Shown in pieces: positions 61,025-64,000 of a stretch of 64,000 nt of DNA (within the stretch, counting starts at the first letter, position 1; every line of letters begins with the position of its first letter). Made by a program: the position numbers and the translations under genes. Under the pieces are notes generated by a model. The model ran no database searches and had not been told where the DNA came from. It was given only the letters and a program-made list of their open reading frames with translations. The stretch comes from Anaerolineales bacterium UBA2395 (GTDB lineage: Bacteria > Chloroflexota > Anaerolineae > Anaerolineales > Villigracilaceae): the NCBI GenBank assembly GCA_002343775.1, contig DDSH01000030.1:136725-200724 (forward strand), given 5' to 3'.

Positions 61025-61837
61025 ATGAATTTTTTTCACGCCATGATCCTTGGAATCGTGCAGGGACTGACCGAATTCATCCCGGTCTCATCCACTGCGC
61101 ACTTGTTCATCTCTACGTATCTGCTCGGGCTCCCCTCCGATGACCGTATGTTTTCCTTCAACGTCATTATCCAATTAGGGACAGTCGCCGCCTTGCTGTT
61201 ATTCTTCTGGCAGGATTACTGGCAGATCGCCAAAGCCTTTTTGCTGGGCATAAAAAATAAAAAACCTTTTGACGATTTCCACGCACGTCTGGGTTGGCTC
61301 ATCATTGTGGCGACCATTCCGGCGGGATTGGTCGGACTCCTGCTCAACGAATTCGTCAAGGATATGGCAGGAGACCCGCTCTTGTGGGCTGGCATCCGCC
61401 TTTTGTTTACGGCGCTGCTACTCGCTGCCGTGGAATATTTTGATAAGAAAAGCCGCACATTGGAATCTGCCACCTGGGTGGATGCGTTGGTGGTCGGACT
61501 GTTTCAGGTGTTGGCGATTTTTCCCGGTGGTTCACGCTCCGGCTCGACGATGGCGGGGGGCATGTTTCGCGGCTTTGACCGACCTTCGGCTGCCCGCTTC
61601 GCCTTTTTGATGTCCGCGCCGATTTTGCTTGCGGCAGGATTGTATGAAACAGTCCAGGTGATTCGCCTGCCGAATACCACTGAATTCCTTCCCATCTTGC
61701 TGACGGGGTTCCTCACTTCTGCAGTTGTCGGTTGGTTTGCCATCCGCTGGCTTTTGGATTATCTGCGAAAACATTCGCTTTATATCTTTGCGGGGTATTG
61801 CCTGCTGGCTGGAGTCATCATTTTTGCTTTGAGATAA
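61025..61837 (+). CDS. uppP: Undecaprenyl-diphosphatase
   Basis: 270-residue integral membrane phosphatase of the UppP/BacA family that recycles undecaprenyl pyrophosphate for cell-wall synthesis and gives bacitracin tolerance. Signature GIVQGLTEFIPVSSTAHL and the second motif FPGGSRSGSTMAGG are present. About eight membrane segments. No clear Shine-Dalgarno; a 12-codon ATG frame precedes it but is not counted as a gene. Confidence 0.95.
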   Translation: MNFFHAMILGIVQGLTEFIPVSSTAHLFISTYLLGLPSDDRMFSFNVIIQLGTVAALLLFFWQDYWQIAKAFLLGIKNKKPFDDFHARLGWLIIVATIPAGLVGLLLNEFVKDMAGDPLLWAGIRLLFTALLLAAVEYFDKKSRTLESATWVDALVVGLFQVLAIFPGGSRSGSTMAGGMFRGFDRPSAARFAFLMSAPILLAAGLYETVQVIRLPNTTEFLPILLTGFLTSAVVGWFAIRWLLDYLRKHSLYIFAGYCLLAGVIIFALR

Positions 61838-61840
61838 CAC

Positions 61841-62926
61841 ATGGACACAAACACTCTCCTCAAACGTCTCGTGGAAACAGAATCCCCTTCCAGCGACAAA
61901 ACCGCTGTGGATCGGGTTGCCGCTATCGTCGCGGATGAAGCGCGTAAACTCGGCGCGCAGGTTGAATTCATCCCAAATCAAACTACGGGCGATCATGTCG
62001 TCTCTCGTTGGGGCGGTGGGGGCAAGCCTATCCTGCTGCTTTGCCACATGGATACGGTCTTTGCCCTTGGCGCGCTGGCGAATATGCCGTATCGTGAAGC
62101 CGACGGAAAGATTTTTGGTCCTGGCGTCTCAGACATGAAGGCAAGCATTGTCATTGCGTTGGCTGGGATCGAAGATGCTCTCCAGCGCGGATTGAACCGC
62201 CCGGTGACGCTGCTGTGTACCTCCGACGAAGAGATCGGCAGCCACACCTCACGCGAACATATCGAACGCCTCGCATTGGAATCGGAACTGGTGCTGGTGA
62301 TGGAGCCAGGCATGATGGACGGCGCGTTGAAGACATGGCGCAAAGGCGGTGGCGGGTTCGACATCACCGTGCGCGGGCGCGCGGCGCACGCGGGCGGCGA
62401 CCATGAAAAGGGACGTAATGCCATCGAAGAAATGGCGCATCAGATTCTGGCGATTCAGAACCTGACCGATTACTCCAAAGGGACCACGCTCAATGTGGGC
62501 GTGATAAACGGCGGGACGGTTTCGAATGTGGTGCCGGATGAGTGCAGTATCGAAGTGGATGTCCGCATCCTTCAACCCGACGAGTGGCAGCGCATCGACA
62601 GTGCGGTGCGCAGCCTTAAGCCTTTGTTGGATGGAACTTCCATTCAGATCAGGGGCGGCTTGAACCGTGGACCGATGCCTTTCGATGCGCGCATGAAAGC
62701 CACGTTTGAGAAAGCCAGTTCGATCGCGTCTCAAATTGGCGTGGACCTCAAAGCAAGTGGCACGGGCGGAGTCTCAGATGCGAACTTTGTCGCGCCATTG
62801 GGCATCCCTGTGTTGGACGGGTTGGGTGCGATTGGGGAGGGTTATCACTCGGAGCGTGAATATATTTTTGCGGATAGTATCCCTCAGCGTGTGAATCTAT
62901 TGTCCGCGTTGCTGCAAGGGTGGTAG
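61841..62926 (+). CDS. M20 family metallopeptidase (carboxypeptidase G2-like)
   Basis: 361-residue zinc peptidase. LLCHMDTVF supplies the first His and Asp, GPGVSDMKAS the bridging Asp, and CTSDEEIGS the catalytic Glu pair. A later VMEPGMMDG and a C-terminal His region complete the site, and the dimerisation domain lies between about 175 and 285. Substrate may be a folate-type glutamate conjugate or dipeptide. It begins 3 bp after uppP, so the two are co-transcribed. Confidence 0.9.
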   Translation: MDTNTLLKRLVETESPSSDKTAVDRVAAIVADEARKLGAQVEFIPNQTTGDHVVSRWGGGGKPILLLCHMDTVFALGALANMPYREADGKIFGPGVSDMKASIVIALAGIEDALQRGLNRPVTLLCTSDEEIGSHTSREHIERLALESELVLVMEPGMMDGALKTWRKGGGGFDITVRGRAAHAGGDHEKGRNAIEEMAHQILAIQNLTDYSKGTTLNVGVINGGTVSNVVPDECSIEVDVRILQPDEWQRIDSAVRSLKPLLDGTSIQIRGGLNRGPMPFDARMKATFEKASSIASQIGVDLKASGTGGVSDANFVAPLGIPVLDGLGAIGEGYHSEREYIFADSIPQRVNLLSALLQGW

Positions 62927-62932
62927 GAAGTT

Positions 62933-63628
62933 TTGACCGTGGTTCGTAAGTTTCGCCCACCGGTGATTGACCAGCTGCTTTTCATTGCTCGCTGCCCCTG
63001 GTCTATCATCGGTTACCTCTTTCTTCTTTCCTTTTTCGTTGTTTCCTGTGGTTCTGTCACACCACCTGCCCAACCGCAAACGGTGACGGTGTATGCCTCA
63101 CCTTCGGTTGAACCGTGGATGGGTGAGGTCTTTGCTTGCGGGTCTGCGGGGAATATCATGATTCGCGTCACGGCAGATGCTCCGGATGTTTCGCTTCGGC
63201 TGGGTGATCCGGATGATGTCTCTCGGAATGTTTATCAAATTGGGGAAGATGAAGTATTGGTTGTTGTGAACCGCGAGAGCTCACTGCAAAACCTGTCGCT
63301 GCGAGAGGTGCAAGCCTTGTTCGCAGGGCAGGCAGATGAGCCTGTTCAGGTGTGGATTTTCCCGTCAGAGTTGGATATTTCCGGGTTGTTCGACCAATTT
63401 GTAATGGAAGGAAGAAGCGTCACTTCGTTTGCGAGAATCGCCGTCAGCCCGGATGAAATGTCGGAGGCGATTAATTCCACTCCCAATGCAATTGGGGTCA
63501 TTCCGGCACGTTGGGGAAGGGGGGATGCCCGCGCGGTGTATTCGGCGGGAAACTTTCCCGTACTTGCTTTGACGAGCGGGGAGCCGCAGGGTGCCGTGCG
63601 CGATTTGCTCACCTGCTTGCAACAATAG
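62933..63628 (+). CDS. Lipoprotein with substrate-binding (PstS-like) fold
   Basis: 231-residue lipoprotein. Signal peptide with lipobox FVVSC near residue 39, preceded by a charged, unusually long N-terminus. The mature part resembles a short periplasmic-binding domain of the PBP-like type (ILVVVNRESSLQNLSLREVQALFAG is the usual PstS-like element, here LVVVNRESSLQNLSLREVQ). The start is TTG at 62933 with AGGAAG upstream, or GTG at 62939. No transporter permease or ATPase is adjacent, so its role is unclear. Confidence 0.75.
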   Translation: MTVVRKFRPPVIDQLLFIARCPWSIIGYLFLLSFFVVSCGSVTPPAQPQTVTVYASPSVEPWMGEVFACGSAGNIMIRVTADAPDVSLRLGDPDDVSRNVYQIGEDEVLVVVNRESSLQNLSLREVQALFAGQADEPVQVWIFPSELDISGLFDQFVMEGRSVTSFARIAVSPDEMSEAINSTPNAIGVIPARWGRGDARAVYSAGNFPVLALTSGEPQGAVRDLLTCLQQ

Positions 63629-63654
63629 ATTCTCATCCAACATTTAGTTTTGGC

Positions 63655-63683
63655 TTGACAGATTGCGCCGGGGTGGTAATATG
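63655..63683 (+). promoter_or_regulatory. Promoter of the right-edge gene
   Basis: Perfect TTGACA (63655-63660), 17-bp spacer, AATATG. The operator-like palindrome follows immediately. Confidence 0.55.
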
Positions 63684-63684
63684 T

Positions 63685-63711
63685 AAACCGGTTTGTATTA
63701 CAAACCGGTTT
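63685..63711. promoter_or_regulatory. Palindromic operator between promoter and start codon
   Basis: AAACCGGTTTG and CAAACCGGTTT are separated by TATTA; each half is itself a palindrome (AAACCGGTTT). Position directly after the -10 box and 9 bp before the ATG fits a repressor site, and the dyad could also give a transcript hairpin covering the start region. The regulator is not identified; a local repressor may be encoded just beyond the right edge. Confidence 0.7.
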
Positions 63712-63719
63712 GGAGAAGC

Positions 63720-64000
63720 ATGGATCAGAGTTATCATGAAATTCAACAGCGCATCCGGCATTATTGGTTCAAGGACGGTATTGGCGAGGTCGCTGTTGGC
63801 TGGTTGTTCATCGCGCTTGCGCTGTACTTTGCTGGACATCGCGTAGTTTCGCCCGCTCCCAATGTGCCGCTGTATCTAAACCTGGGGTTGTTCCTTGTAT
63901 TAGCGGTAGGGCTGGTGTTGACGCGAAAATTGATCTCTGTTTTGAAAATGCACATTACCTATCCGCGTACCGGGTATGTTGAATACTATCTCGAGGCGAG
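63720..64000 (+). CDS. Membrane protein of unknown function, 3' end outside window
   Basis: First 93 residues of a protein that runs off the right edge. MDQSYHEIQQRIRHYWFKDGI is followed by two hydrophobic segments (VGWLFIALALYFAG and YLNLGLFLVLAVGLVL) and a basic stretch. GGAGAAG precedes the ATG. No family recognised from the part visible. The upstream operator suggests that it is tightly controlled. Confidence 0.7.
   Translation, partial: MDQSYHEIQQRIRHYWFKDGIGEVAVGWLFIALALYFAGHRVVSPAPNVPLYLNLGLFLVLAVGLVLTRKLISVLKMHITYPRTGYVEYYLEA

Overview
The window looks like a chromosomal segment of a Chloroflexota bacterium, most likely class Anaerolineae. It has medium GC, Shine-Dalgarno starts and many dispersed palindromic repeats. 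The gene mix (TPR-GGDEF proteins, DUF4350 and SppA pairs, DUF5678, DUF2721, UMF1-type MFS, long secreted repeat proteins, PPDK, a pyruvate dehydrogenase complex) fits that group. The assignment is an inference from gene content; no rRNA or marker tree is available. No tRNA, rRNA, CRISPR, phage or transposase was seen. Two low-GC islands (about 3.2-3.8 kb and 17.4-18.4 kb) hold genes unlike their neighbours.

Region by region: 0-0.6 kb carries a minus-strand 6S RNA with its own promoter and terminator, and a second minus-strand promoter that feeds a structured leader running off the left edge. 0.7-9.3 kb holds a GH25-LysM lysozyme, asnS, a HEPN-like protein, an S9 peptidase, a TPR-GGDEF protein and gatB. 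9.4-14.5 kb is the most interesting part: a compact minus-strand operon aspS - 73-aa protein - mazF - gatC - gatA. It is preceded by a promoter, a 26-codon leader peptide with a run of eight Asn/Asp codons, and a terminator whose 5' arm can pair instead with the leader ORF. This reads as ribosome-mediated attenuation of the tRNA-dependent asparagine route. AspRS carries H31 and G83, as expected for the non-discriminating type, although a separate AsnRS is present at 1.8-3.1 kb.

14.5-27.8 kb: two STAS proteins, an M4 metalloprotease with its emfourin-type inhibitor, a CsbD-like protein, a membrane protein, two UvrD-like proteins (one degenerate), a conserved lipoprotein, dienelactone hydrolase, a DUF4350 protein, SppA and a small helical protein. 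27.8-33.6 kb is a plus-strand block: L21, L27 and L31 (with an unusual C-terminal domain), thymidine kinase, hypoxanthine phosphoribosyltransferase, a CCA-adding-type enzyme, a DEDD exonuclease-like protein and an alpha/beta hydrolase.

33.6-50.9 kb: a response regulator, PPDK with a histone-like lysine tail, a lipoprotein, HemW, MFS plus methyltransferase, UMF1-type MFS plus acyltransferase plus spermidine synthase, then two large secreted proteins that share C-terminal modules. 51.0-56.2 kb: the pdhABC operon and recJ on the minus strand. 56.2-64 kb: a plus-strand series of small proteins of unknown function, then tgt, uppP, an M20 peptidase, a substrate-binding-like lipoprotein and, at the right edge, the start of a membrane protein behind a striking palindromic operator.
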